Shown here piece by piece: positions 50,089-57,860 of a DNA stretch of 57,860 nucleotides. Each line of letters begins with the position of its first letter. Positions within the stretch are counted from its first letter, which is position 1. A program made the translations under genes and the position numbers. The DNA is from an uncultured Bacteroidales bacterium (GTDB taxonomy: Bacteria > Bacteroidota > Bacteroidia > Bacteroidales > P3), in NCBI GenBank assembly GCA_900317285.1, contig ONGA01000013.1:1-57860 (forward strand), written 5' to 3'. The notes under the pieces were generated by a model. It did not search any database. It worked only from the letters and a program-made list of their open reading frames with translations, and had not been told where the DNA came from.

Positions 50089-51422
50089 TACGCTGGATGA
50101 TTATTTCGACGTTGGCCGCAGGTCTTTTCTACGCGCTCTACCTCTGGCTCTTCCGCCGCGACCGCTGGTTTGAACTTTCGCGCGCGTATCTAACTATAGT
50201 ATTAGGATTCTGTTGTCTGTTTCCGTGGCTTCGGTTGCCCGCGGGCGTGACGCCAACGACACCTGCAACGGAATTCCTGATGACGGTCGACAGTCCCGAG
50301 GTATTTATCAGCGAGAGCGCCCCTCTGGTGGAACCCACAGTGTCGCTCAAGTTGGACATCATTCCGAATGTCTATATTGGGGGCATAGCCCTGACATTGG
50401 CAATACTCATCATCCAACTGACGGTACAGACGGTGCGCATTCGCAGGCTTCGCCGGGAGTACCCTGTCTATGGCCGCGGCAACGGATTCGAGATTCCCAA
50501 AGGGGCGCTACTCATCCTCGTCCCCGACAACACGGAGCCTTACTCGTTTTTCAAGCATATCGTTGTCGGAACACATGATCTCGACGAGGAGGAGATGCGA
50601 TGCATCCTCGCCCATGAGTCGGTGCATGTGAGCCGGAACCATTCGCTCGACATCGTGTGCATGCGATTGATTTGCTGCATCATGTGGTTCAATCCCTTCG
50701 CTTGGATGATGCTGCATGAACTGAAGGCAGTACATGAGTATCAAGCCGATGCGGCAGCCGCCAACATTGACAACAAAGACTATTTACGTCTGCTCTACCG
50801 GCAGACCACTGGTTTCGGATATGGCCATATCACCAACGTTGCGCAAAGCGAAGGCAGAGGGGGCTTGCTCACTATGCTGAGCCAAAGCAACGTCGCCGTA
50901 GGTAATAATTTCAACAGTATTAACATCAAAAACCGTATCGTTATGATGAACAAAAAGAAATCGCGCTTCGGCGCATGGAAAGTAGCGGCAGCGTTGCCCC
51001 TTGTGGCACTACTAATGGTAGTGGGCTGCAAGCCTGCTGCTCCTGATTCCGAGGAGCAGGCGGTGACTGAGACACAAGCCACCGTCGAGCCCGAACTCTT
51101 CGATCCTCAAACGACTCCCGAGGGATTTATTCCTCCCGAGTATCCCGACGGCATGGAAGCCCTCTACAAGTTTTTTGCCGAAAATATCCAATATCCCGAA
51201 CAGGCCAAGACCGACGGCATCGAGGGTAAAGTGTACGTCCGTTTCATTGTGATGGACAACGGCGACATCGTCAATGTCGAGGTAGCCCACGGCATCGGCG
51301 GCGGCTGCGACGAGGAGGCAATGCGTGCGGTTAAAGCCATGCCCAAATGGAAACCGGCCACACATGAAGGCAAGCCCGTCAACGTGCAATACGTCATTCC
51401 CATCAACTTCCAACTGCAATGA
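50085..51422 (+). CDS. BlaR1-like M56 metallopeptidase with TonB-type C-terminal domain
   Basis: This 445-residue membrane protein has N-terminal segments, a cytosolic zinc peptidase with HESVH (H177, E178, H181), a further membrane segment (VAAALPLVALLMVVGC), and instead of a penicillin-sensing domain a TonB C-terminal domain (NIQYPEQAKTDGIEGKVYVRFIV, then AMRAVKAMPKWKPA). This design is frequent in Bacteroidota; the signal is unknown. It is coupled to the repressor upstream and the lipoprotein downstream by four-base overlaps. Confidence 0.93.
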   Translation: MIRWMIISTLAAGLFYALYLWLFRRDRWFELSRAYLTIVLGFCCLFPWLRLPAGVTPTTPATEFLMTVDSPEVFISESAPLVEPTVSLKLDIIPNVYIGGIALTLAILIIQLTVQTVRIRRLRREYPVYGRGNGFEIPKGALLILVPDNTEPYSFFKHIVVGTHDLDEEEMRCILAHESVHVSRNHSLDIVCMRLICCIMWFNPFAWMMLHELKAVHEYQADAAAANIDNKDYLRLLYRQTTGFGYGHITNVAQSEGRGGLLTMLSQSNVAVGNNFNSINIKNRIVMMNKKKSRFGAWKVAAALPLVALLMVVGCKPAAPDSEEQAVTETQATVEPELFDPQTTPEGFIPPEYPDGMEALYKFFAENIQYPEQAKTDGIEGKVYVRFIVMDNGDIVNVEVAHGIGGGCDEEAMRAVKAMPKWKPATHEGKPVNVQYVIPINFQLQ

Positions 51423-52123
51423 GAAGACTCACTTTTGTTGCAGTTTTCATCGTCGTGCTGCTGGCCGGCTGCGGTGCCTCGCGGCCGGTCGGCAGCCGGG
51501 CGACTTGCGAGTGCGAGCGGGTGGTGAAGGTGCCGGATGAGGCGTTCCGGGCGTGGCTGGTGGAGAATAGGTATGCCGAGAAGGCTGGATGGAAGAAATT
51601 AAGAGCTACCGAGGAAGGGTGCATGTTGAAAGAGTTGGAGTGTTACGGTCATGGTATCGAGAGCCTTGAAGGTATCGAGTTGTTCCCGCAGTTGGAGCAA
51701 CTGACTTGCAGCGATAATCCCATCGAAAAATTGAATATCAATGGGTTGCCGTATCTGGAACGACTCTATGCTCTCAATGTGCCGCTACGACGGTTGGAGA
51801 TGGACAGCTGCCATCATCTGAAGCGTGTGCAGATAAGCTATACGAAACTCACAACCATTGACCTCGCGCCGTTTCCTGAGTTGGAGTTGCTGCTCTTTAT
51901 CTTCTCTCCGCTGAGAGAGATAGACCTCACGCCTTGCAGTAACCTCAAGCAACTCTATATCCGTGGCACACAGATACAGGAGGTGGATTTGCGTCCTTGT
52001 GTCAATCTGGTTGATCTCCATGCACTTGACACTCCACTAGAAAAAATCATCGTATCACCCCAACAATATGATGAGGGGTTAAAGGCGTCGGTGGGTGACT
52101 CGGTGAGAATAGAGGTGCGCTAG
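51419..52123 (+). CDS. Leucine-rich-repeat lipoprotein
   Basis: This 234-residue protein has a lipoprotein signal (VVLLAGC) and then about six leucine-rich-type units of 20-21 residues (LFPQLEQLTCSDNPIEKLNI, LPYLERLYALNVPLRRLEM, CSNLKQLYIRGTQIQEVDLR), as in cysteine-capped Bacteroidota LRR proteins. It overlaps the BlaR1-like gene by four bases, so it belongs to that operon and may be part of the sensing at the envelope. No enzyme motif is present. Confidence 0.82.
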   Translation: MRRLTFVAVFIVVLLAGCGASRPVGSRATCECERVVKVPDEAFRAWLVENRYAEKAGWKKLRATEEGCMLKELECYGHGIESLEGIELFPQLEQLTCSDNPIEKLNINGLPYLERLYALNVPLRRLEMDSCHHLKRVQISYTKLTTIDLAPFPELELLLFIFSPLREIDLTPCSNLKQLYIRGTQIQEVDLRPCVNLVDLHALDTPLEKIIVSPQQYDEGLKASVGDSVRIEVR

Positions 52124-52156
52124 GCAATAAACGATCCCCATTGCCGTTACTATGGC

Positions 52157-52741
52157 ATGAAAAACATCATCTTCGACTTCGGCAATGTGCTGGTGCAGTG
52201 GCACCCGGAACTGATATATAAAGATCATTTTGGCGACGGGGCAAAAGCCTGGTGGTTCCTGCGACATATCGCCGACGCCAACTGGCGCAACCGCATCGAT
52301 GCCGGCGAAAGCACCGACACCTGTATCGCCGAACTCAAGCAACAGCACCCCCAATACCACGATGCCATCGAACTCTACCGCTCGCGCTGGAAAGAGATGC
52401 TCACCGACGAGGTACCCGGCATGCGGGAACTGCTGACAGAAGTGCTAAAGAAATATGAGGTCTTCGGCCTCACCAACTGGAGCATGGAGACTTTCCCCGA
52501 GGCACGCGAACGCTTCGGCATCCTGCAGATGATTGACCGTTACGTTGTCTCCGGCGAAGAGCACCTCATCAAGCCCGACCCGCGCCTCTTCCAGGTGCTG
52601 CTCGACCGTTACCAACTCAACGCCGCCGATTGTATCTTTATAGACGACAACCCCGACAACGTGGCTGCCGCCTGCCGCATGGGCATGCACGGCATCCACT
52701 TTATCGGGGCCGACGATTTGCGCCAAAAACTGGCGTTGTAG
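52157..52741 (+). CDS. HAD-family hydrolase
   Basis: This 194-residue cytosolic protein has all HAD motifs: FDFGNVLVQW (motif I), GLTNWS (motif II), the Lys in LIKPDPRLF (motif III) and FIDDNPDNV (motif IV), with a helical cap between I and II. It resembles YihX-type sugar phosphatases; FGNV in place of the classic DxD nucleophile spacing fits that subgroup. Its substrate cannot be told. It lies 33 bases after the LRR gene and may be read together with it. Confidence 0.9.
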   Translation: MKNIIFDFGNVLVQWHPELIYKDHFGDGAKAWWFLRHIADANWRNRIDAGESTDTCIAELKQQHPQYHDAIELYRSRWKEMLTDEVPGMRELLTEVLKKYEVFGLTNWSMETFPEARERFGILQMIDRYVVSGEEHLIKPDPRLFQVLLDRYQLNAADCIFIDDNPDNVAAACRMGMHGIHFIGADDLRQKLAL

Positions 52742-52746
52742 TTTCC

Positions 52747-53535
52747 TTATTCGCTCTTGCGGACGCTCTTGTAGCCGCTCATCAGACCTGTGGTGGCGCT
52801 GCCAATGAAAGCAAGGATCTGCTTGCCCTCGTCGGTCTGGCCGTAGCGTTCCTTCACCTGTTCCACGGCATCGCTGACATTCAGTCCCTTCACGAAGATA
52901 TAGCGATAGATGTCGCTGATGCGGTTGATGCTCTCCTGGGTGAATCCACGACGTTGCAGGCCGAGGCTGTTCACACCGCAGTACTGGATGGGATAACGGG
53001 CAGCCTTCACATAGGGAGGAATGTCCTTGTCAATAAGCGCACCGCCCTGGGTGATGACGTGCGAACCGATGTGGATAAACTGCAAGCAGGCAGTCTTGCC
53101 ACCGAGGATGACATAGTCGCCCATGATGATGTGGCCGGCCAGCGTGGCGTTGTTTGCCAACACGCAGTTGTCGCCCACCACACAGTCATGTGCCACATGC
53201 ACATAAGCCATCAGCAGGTTGTTGTTGCCTATCACCGTCTTGCCGCTGGCGGCAGTGCCACGGTTGATTGTGCAGCACTCGCGGATAACATTATTGTCAC
53301 CAATCTCAACAGTGGTGTACTCACCTGCAAACTTCAGGTCCTGCGGCACCGCAGCAATCACGGCACCGGGGAATATCTTGCAGTTCTTACCGATACGTGC
53401 ACCGGGGAAAATGGTTACATTCGGACCAATCCACGTGCCGTCACCAATCTCCACATCCTCATAGATGGTGGTAAAATTTGAAATCTTGACGTTCTGTCCA
53501 ATCTTGGCGTCAGGGTGTAAATCGTATAATGTCAT
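52747..53535 (-). CDS. lpxA: Acyl-ACP:UDP-N-acetylglucosamine O-acyltransferase
   Basis: This 262-residue enzyme performs the first step of lipid A synthesis. It consists of left-handed beta-helix hexapeptide repeats (GNNNLLMAYVHVAHDCVVGD region with the catalytic His in AHDC, then LGGKTACLQFIHIGSHVITQGGA) and a C-terminal helical domain (ESINRISDIYRYIFVKGL). It lies 18 bases downstream of lpxC on the minus strand, as in Bacteroidales lpx clusters. lpxD is absent from this window. Confidence 0.96.
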   Translation of the reverse strand: MTLYDLHPDAKIGQNVKISNFTTIYEDVEIGDGTWIGPNVTIFPGARIGKNCKIFPGAVIAAVPQDLKFAGEYTTVEIGDNNVIRECCTINRGTAASGKTVIGNNNLLMAYVHVAHDCVVGDNCVLANNATLAGHIIMGDYVILGGKTACLQFIHIGSHVITQGGALIDKDIPPYVKAARYPIQYCGVNSLGLQRRGFTQESINRISDIYRYIFVKGLNVSDAVEQVKERYGQTDEGKQILAFIGSATTGLMSGYKSVRKSE

Positions 53536-53553
53536 TATATATAATATGTTTAT

Positions 53554-54489
53554 TTATTCTTGTTGAGGATTCTTTTTCATATAATCCATCAGGAAACCCG
53601 CAAAGGCCGCATTCGCCTTGTGTCCCGGCTTGTAAATGTTGAACTTCGCGTTCAGCATCGGTCCTGCCAGACGCACATCACCCACAAAATCAAGCAACTT
53701 GTGGCGCGCAGGCTCATTCGGATAGTAAGGGTTCGTCGTGTTCAGCACTCCATCGTGCACCTTGAAATTGTTGGGGTCTTTGTTGAATATCTTGCACAGG
53801 CGCTTCAACTGCCTCGGCTTCAGCTCCTCGTTCACATACACCAGCGCATTGTCCAGACTGCCCCCCTTGATGAGGTTGAAACGCAGCAACGGCTCAATCT
53901 CGTGCAGAAACACGAAAGTGCGGCAAGGAGCAATGCCGGCAGGATACTCCGACATGTCGTTCATGTCCGCCTCCTGACGGCCAATGACGCTGTTGGGGAA
54001 ATCTATCACGCAGTGCACCGCGAAATGGTCGCAGGGCTCCACGTCGAATATCGACCCCGTCGAGGGGAATTCGAAATGAAGGGGTTCCTTGAAGGTATAG
54101 CTGTGGCGCGGCGCCGACACCGGGCGTATCCCCACTCGGGCCAGTTCCAGCATCCACGGACGCGACGAACCGTCGATAATCGGCACCTCGCCTCCGTCAA
54201 GTTCTATCAGTGCATTGTCCACACCCATGCCGTGCAACGCCGACATCAGGTGCTCGATTGTCGCTATCGAATGCCGTCCCGAGCCCAGCGTGGTGCCGCG
54301 CGAGGTGGCGCCCACATTGTTCGCCAATGCCGGCTGCGTGATGATATTTGTACGGTCCGTACGGCGGAAGGCAATGCCGAAATCCTCAAAGGCCGGCTTC
54401 ACCGTCACCGTCACAGTGCGCCCCGTATGCAACCCGGGGCCTGTCACACGAAACTCTTTCTGTATAGTATTTTGATATTCCATTTCCAT
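53554..54489 (-). CDS. lpxC: UDP-3-O-acyl-N-acetylglucosamine deacetylase, not fused to FabZ
   Basis: This 311-residue zinc enzyme commits lipid A synthesis. It has the zinc His in TIEHLMSALHGMGVDNALIE (H80), the SSRPWM segment and the HKLLDFVGD motif with the other zinc ligands. In Bacteroides-type genomes LpxC is normally followed in the same chain by a FabZ dehydratase (about 460 residues in all); here the protein stops just after FAGFLMDYMKKNPQQE and lpxA begins 18 bases on, so FabZ is absent at this site. Two ATG codons (54489, 54483) are possible starts. Confidence 0.95.
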   Translation of the reverse strand: MEMEYQNTIQKEFRVTGPGLHTGRTVTVTVKPAFEDFGIAFRRTDRTNIITQPALANNVGATSRGTTLGSGRHSIATIEHLMSALHGMGVDNALIELDGGEVPIIDGSSRPWMLELARVGIRPVSAPRHSYTFKEPLHFEFPSTGSIFDVEPCDHFAVHCVIDFPNSVIGRQEADMNDMSEYPAGIAPCRTFVFLHEIEPLLRFNLIKGGSLDNALVYVNEELKPRQLKRLCKIFNKDPNNFKVHDGVLNTTNPYYPNEPARHKLLDFVGDVRLAGPMLNAKFNIYKPGHKANAAFAGFLMDYMKKNPQQE

Positions 54490-54498
54490 TTCTGATTC

Positions 54499-56025
54499 CT
54501 AATTTCTCACCGCAATCAACCTCAGCCCTTCCATTTTATACAACTGCGGCTGGTCGTTCTCCAGCCCCGCACCGCTGCGGCTGAAATGCAGCGGATGGAT
54601 GAGAGTCGGCAGCGTACCTGTCGGCGAGGTCCAGAAGTCCGTATTGCGGCGGCGCAACCCGTCAACGATATACATTGCCAGGTCATAGCCCGTGGCGGCC
54701 AGCGGCGTCGTGGGTTCCGACCCGTATGTCTGGCGGAAATTGCGGAGGAAGTCCACATGCACCTGGTTCGTCATGTCCCACGACGTGGAGAAGGTGTGGT
54801 AGCTCACCTGCTGCAGCTGTGCAAAGTCCACATCCGGCAGTTCCTTCGTCCAGTCACTCACAGTATACAGTGTCGGCGGCTGGCTCTTGAAGGCCGCCAG
54901 GCGGTTCAGCAGGTTGCTCGCAAACACGCGGTTCTTGTCCTTCCCTTCATCATACAGGCTCACCACGCTGCAACCCGGCGTCGACTTCAGGAATGTCGAC
55001 AGCTTCGCGCTCTGCGACCAGTTGAACACCGTGTATTTGATATCCTTGCGCTCGTCGAGCTGCCGTTTCATCTCGTCAAGCATCGCTCGCTCCGACTTCG
55101 CACCCGAATGCACTATGTACAGGTGCCCGTCGGGGCGCTCTGCTTTCATGTTGTCAAGCATCTGCGACACCATTCCCGCCACCGAGGGCTGTATCTTCAC
55201 CACAAAGGGATTGTCGGCACAGATCTCGTTGCGTGTCGACATGGGATTGACGATATACACACCCGAATCCTTCGCCATCGCCGCCGCCTGCGCAAAAGCG
55301 TCACGCAGCAGCAATGCCACGATGAAGTCCGACTGCGCCACGCGCCGTTCGGCAAAGGCCTTCTTCACCGCCTCGGCGCTGTTCTCCGACACATCCACCA
55401 CGTTCAGCTCCACATTCACACCCTGCTGTGCCATCTCGTCGAGAGCCATGCGCAGTCCTTCATAGAACTCGATAAACTCAAACTGCCGGTAGCTCTTCTT
55501 GCCCCGCTGCTCCACATCGAACTTCGAGGTCGAGATTTCGTCTATCTGGTCCAGGTGCAGCGGCATCATCAGCGACACACGCACCGTCTTGCCAATCTTG
55601 CGCGACAGCTTCGGCGGCGCCACATGCTCTTCCCCACCCTTCGGGGTCGGGTGCATCACCGTCGGTGCCACACTGCGCTGCTGTTCGGCGCTCTTCTTGG
55701 GCTCCGCGGGTGTGGCGGGCGTGGCGGCGGGCTCGGGCAACTGTCCACGGCAGGGTATCCACACCGTGTCGCCGGGATGCAGGAAGTGGATATCCACATG
55801 CGTCACCGCATCGTAGCTCTCCACCTTGTAGGCCTTCGAGATGCTGTACACCGTCTGGCCCTTCTCCACAATGTGCACGAAATACTTCTTCCCGTGCATC
55901 ACCTGCGTTTCGGTCGAGATTTTGACCGGCGCCGTCCCCGGTGCCTGCGCTAGAGCCTCACCCCCAACCCCTCTCCAAGAGGCGAGGGGAGCGATTAGCA
56001 TCAGCAATATCAGTATTTTTTTCAT
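54499..56025 (-). CDS. LysM-domain lipoprotein-like exported protein with periplasmic-binding-type domain
   Basis: The ATG at 56025, behind TTAGGAGAAAG, gives 508 residues. The signal peptide is odd: KKILILLMLIAPL is followed by ASWRGVGGEA, encoded by a REP element (55954-55991), before ALAQA. Next comes a LysM domain (HIVEKGQTVYSISKAYKV, residues about 50-90), a Pro/Ala linker, and a type 1 periplasmic-binding-like domain (VRVSLMMPLHLDQIDE to the end) as seen in Bacteroidota LysM/amino-acid ABC-type proteins. It probably binds peptidoglycan and an unknown ligand. It ends nine bases before lpxC starts. Confidence 0.82.
   Translation of the reverse strand: MKKILILLMLIAPLASWRGVGGEALAQAPGTAPVKISTETQVMHGKKYFVHIVEKGQTVYSISKAYKVESYDAVTHVDIHFLHPGDTVWIPCRGQLPEPAATPATPAEPKKSAEQQRSVAPTVMHPTPKGGEEHVAPPKLSRKIGKTVRVSLMMPLHLDQIDEISTSKFDVEQRGKKSYRQFEFIEFYEGLRMALDEMAQQGVNVELNVVDVSENSAEAVKKAFAERRVAQSDFIVALLLRDAFAQAAAMAKDSGVYIVNPMSTRNEICADNPFVVKIQPSVAGMVSQMLDNMKAERPDGHLYIVHSGAKSERAMLDEMKRQLDERKDIKYTVFNWSQSAKLSTFLKSTPGCSVVSLYDEGKDKNRVFASNLLNRLAAFKSQPPTLYTVSDWTKELPDVDFAQLQQVSYHTFSTSWDMTNQVHVDFLRNFRQTYGSEPTTPLAATGYDLAMYIVDGLRRRNTDFWTSPTGTLPTLIHPLHFSRSGAGLENDQPQLYKMEGLRLIAVRN
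55954..55991 (+). repeat. CCTCACCCC-type REP element, copy 2, inside a signal peptide
   Basis: It matches 5627-5666 with two small deletions that keep the reading frame of the minus-strand gene open. It encodes SWRGVGGEA-like residues (about 12-24) in the LysM protein. Confidence 0.88.
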
Positions 56026-56049
56026 ATTTCTTTCTCCTAACAACCTATT

Positions 56050-56084
56050 CCCTCTCCCCTTGGAGAGGAGTTAGAGGTGAGGCT
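56050..56084 (-). repeat. CCTCACCCC-type REP element, copy 3 (inverted)
   Basis: On the minus strand AAGCCTCACC, TCTAACTCC and TCTCCAAGGGGAGAGG follow directly on the guaA stop codon. It diverges from copies 1 and 2 but keeps their layout, and may act as the guaA transcript end. Confidence 0.75.
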
Positions 56085-57610
56085 TATTCCCACTCAATCG
56101 TTGCCGGCGGCTTCGAGCTGATGTCGTAGCACACGCGGTTCACACCCTTCACCCTATTGATGATTTCGTTCGATATCTTCGCCATGAAGTCATACGGCAG
56201 GTGGCTCCAGTCGGCAGTCATGCCGTCCACGCTCTCCACGGCCCTCAGTGCCACCACGCTCTCATAGGTGCGCTCGTCGCCCATCACGCCCACACTCTGC
56301 ACAGGCAGCAGCATGGCGCCGGCCTGCCACACCTTGTCGTACAGGCCCGCATCGCGCAAGCCCTGGATGAAGATGTGGTCCACCTCCTGCAGGATGTGCA
56401 CCTTCTCGGGCGTCACATCGCTCAGGATTCGGATGGCCAGACCGGGACCCGGGAAGGGGTGACGGCCGATAAGTTCGTCCTTGATACCCAGCTGACGGCC
56501 CACGCGCCTCACCTCGTCCTTGAACAGCGAGCGCAGCGGCTCCACAAGCTTCAGCTTCATATAGTCGGGCAAACCGCCCACATTGTGGTGACTCTTGATG
56601 GTCTGGCTCGGACCCTTCACGCTCGAACTCTCAATCACATCGGGATAGATGGTTCCCTGGCCCAGCCACTTGGCGTCGGTAATCAGCTTCGCCTCGGCAT
56701 CGAACACATCGATGAACGTCTTGCCGATTCCCTTGCGTTTCTTCTCGGGGTCCTTCACACCCGCCAGCACATCGTAGAAACGCTGCTTGGCATCCACACC
56801 CTTTACATTCAGACCCATATTCTTATAGCTCTCAAGCACACTCTCGAACTCGTTCTTGCGCAGCAGGCCGTTGTCGACGAAAATGCAGTGCAGCTGGTGA
56901 CCGATGGCACGGTTCAGCAGCACGGCAGCCACTGTGCTGTCCACTCCGCCACTCAAGCCAAGCACCACCTTGTCGCCTCCCACCTTCTCACGCAACTCCT
57001 TCACAGTGCTCTCGATGAAACTCTCCGGCGTCCACTCCTGGCGGCAGCCGCAGATATCCACCACAAAATTGCGCAGCAGCGTCACACCGTCGGTCGAGTG
57101 ATGCACCTCGGGATGGAACTGGATAGCGTAAGTCTGCTCACCCTCAATCTGATAACCCGCATACTTCACATTCTCCGTCGAGCAGATAGTCTTGTAACCC
57201 TCCGGCAGCACCTCGATAGTGTCGCCGTGGCTCATCCACACCTGGCTGCCCATCGGCACACCCTTCATCAAAGGATTCGTGCTGTCGATAAAATTCAGGT
57301 TCGCACGGCCATACTCGCGAATCTTGCTCTGCTGCACGCGCCCGCCGCCCCATTTGGCGAGGTACTGCGCACCGTAGCACACCGCCAGCAGCGGCAGCTT
57401 GCCCTTGATATTGCCCATCTCGGGCACCGGAGCGTCGGCAGCGTTGCAGCTATACGGGCTGCCGGAAAAAACAACACCCTTCACATCGGGAGTGAGGGCG
57501 GGAATCTTGTCGAAAGGATGGATTTCGCAGTAAACATTCGCCTCGCGAATCTTGCGCGCAATCAACTGAGTGTATTGAGAGCCAAAGTCTAAGATGATTA
57601 TCGTGTCCAT
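56084..57610 (-). CDS. guaA: GMP synthase (glutamine-hydrolysing)
   Basis: This 508-residue enzyme makes GMP from XMP. The N-terminal amidotransferase has C78 ([13 protein letters not shown]) and the QFHPEVHHS motif with the catalytic His and Glu. The ATP pyrophosphatase part has the P-loop [13 protein letters not shown], and the C-terminal dimerisation part ends [17 protein letters not shown], the standard end. The gene has a full promoter at 57633-57662 and ends at a REP element. Confidence 0.97.
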   Translation of the reverse strand: MDTIIILDFGSQYTQLIARKIREANVYCEIHPFDKIPALTPDVKGVVFSGSPYSCNAADAPVPEMGNIKGKLPLLAVCYGAQYLAKWGGGRVQQSKIREYGRANLNFIDSTNPLMKGVPMGSQVWMSHGDTIEVLPEGYKTICSTENVKYAGYQIEGEQTYAIQFHPEVHHSTDGVTLLRNFVVDICGCRQEWTPESFIESTVKELREKVGGDKVVLGLSGGVDSTVAAVLLNRAIGHQLHCIFVDNGLLRKNEFESVLESYKNMGLNVKGVDAKQRFYDVLAGVKDPEKKRKGIGKTFIDVFDAEAKLITDAKWLGQGTIYPDVIESSSVKGPSQTIKSHHNVGGLPDYMKLKLVEPLRSLFKDEVRRVGRQLGIKDELIGRHPFPGPGLAIRILSDVTPEKVHILQEVDHIFIQGLRDAGLYDKVWQAGAMLLPVQSVGVMGDERTYESVVALRAVESVDGMTADWSHLPYDFMAKISNEIINRVKGVNRVCYDISSKPPATIEWE

Positions 57611-57632
57611 ATATTGTAATAATTTAAAAATG

Positions 57633-57662
57633 CAAAAATAACAAACTTACACGACATGGCAA
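57633..57662 (-). promoter_or_regulatory. Promoter of guaA
   Basis: On the minus strand TTG (57662-57660), 19 bases, TATTTTTG (57640-57633) followed by CA. Confidence 0.82.
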
Positions 57663-57685
57663 AATTTTTTTTCACCACCCTCCCC

Positions 57686-57720
57686 CAATTCTCAATTTTC
57701 AATTCTCAATTTTCAATTCA
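57686..57720. repeat. AATTCTCAATTTTC spacer
   Basis: Two and a half copies of the word AATTCTCAATTTTC lie between guaA and the window end. The same word occurs near 18350-18371 and inverted at 30695-30727. The rest of 57611-57838 holds no gene that I can see. Confidence 0.65.
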
Positions 57721-57838
57721 TGAACAATATTTCCCCGACCCTGCCGTTATCCATTCACATTGAAGCGAGGTAAGGCTTCAGTAATACATCAGTAAGAGTT
57801 GATACCCGTAATTGAATAAAAATTAAACACATACCGTC

Positions 57839-57860
57839 ATGGCAAAACTCCATCAAGGCA
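57839..57860 (+). CDS. Start of a gene cut by the window edge
   Basis: An ATG opens a frame reading MAKLHQG up to the last base. The AT-rich upstream stretch (AATAAAAATTAAACACATACCG) would suit a leader. Too short to identify. Confidence 0.3.

Overview
This window looks like chromosomal DNA of a Bacteroidota member, most likely an uncultured Bacteroidales from a gut-type habitat. The reasons are the repeated promoter signature TAnnTTTG with an upstream TTG, a single-chain PurL, a type IX secretion style C-terminal domain on a C10 peptidase, type B ribosomal protein L31 without zinc cysteines, Bacteroidales-type HU/SPOR and GtrA proteins, and an LPS gene set (kdsB, lpxA, lpxC). Most genes are GC-rich with strong C/G bias in third codon positions. 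Two stretches (about 8.4-11.4 kb and 19.5-22.0 kb) are clearly AT-richer and look acquired.

Layout. 0.2-7.3 kb: tRNA-Ser, an acyltransferase, purL, an RsiV-like lipoprotein and a PepD dipeptidase. 7.3-8.4 kb: an orphan promoter, a degenerate repeat and a FISUMP-type lipoprotein. 8.4-11.7 kb: an AT-rich cassette (WYL regulator facing a small HEAT-like protein, a PD-(D/E)XK nuclease-like protein and a metallophosphoesterase) ending at a nested inverted repeat next to an initiator tRNA-Met. 11.8-18.5 kb: a minus-strand run of exported proteins (C10 peptidase, DsbD, beta-propeller protein, exported unknown) behind tRNA-Leu. 18.5-23.8 kb: msrA, a truncated methyltransferase, 41-bp tandem repeats, two AT-rich orphan genes, zupT and a glutathione peroxidase. 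23.9-28.5 kb: L31 and two secreted bleomycin-hydrolase-like peptidases separated by a composite palindrome. 28.5-36.5 kb: a radical SAM protein, MgtC, RsmI, YebC, TrmB, HU/SPOR protein, KdsB and a deoxynucleoside kinase. 36.8-44.7 kb: nadC-yihY-THUMP methyltransferase-queG-TonB receptor, then htpG. 44.7-49.6 kb: GtrA, a polytopic glycosyltransferase-like protein, an FAD oxidoreductase and rfbB. 49.7-52.7 kb: BlaI/BlaR1-like pair with an LRR lipoprotein, and a HAD hydrolase. 52.7-57.6 kb: lpxA, an unfused lpxC, a LysM/periplasmic-binding-like protein and guaA.

The most striking theme is the load of small repetitive DNA. There are at least three near-copies of an 87-bp CTCCTATG-rich element, REP-like palindromes of several types, and short repeat words (AATTC, CCCATTAAA, CTAG, GAATAC, a 20-bp palindrome, a CCTCACCCC element) that occur between genes. 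The same kinds of words also lie in frame inside conserved housekeeping genes: purL, the THUMP methyltransferase, queG, a radical SAM gene and a signal peptide. The best candidate for an undescribed system is the WYL / HEAT-like / nuclease / phosphoesterase cassette. All functional calls rest on reading motifs by eye; no database search was run.
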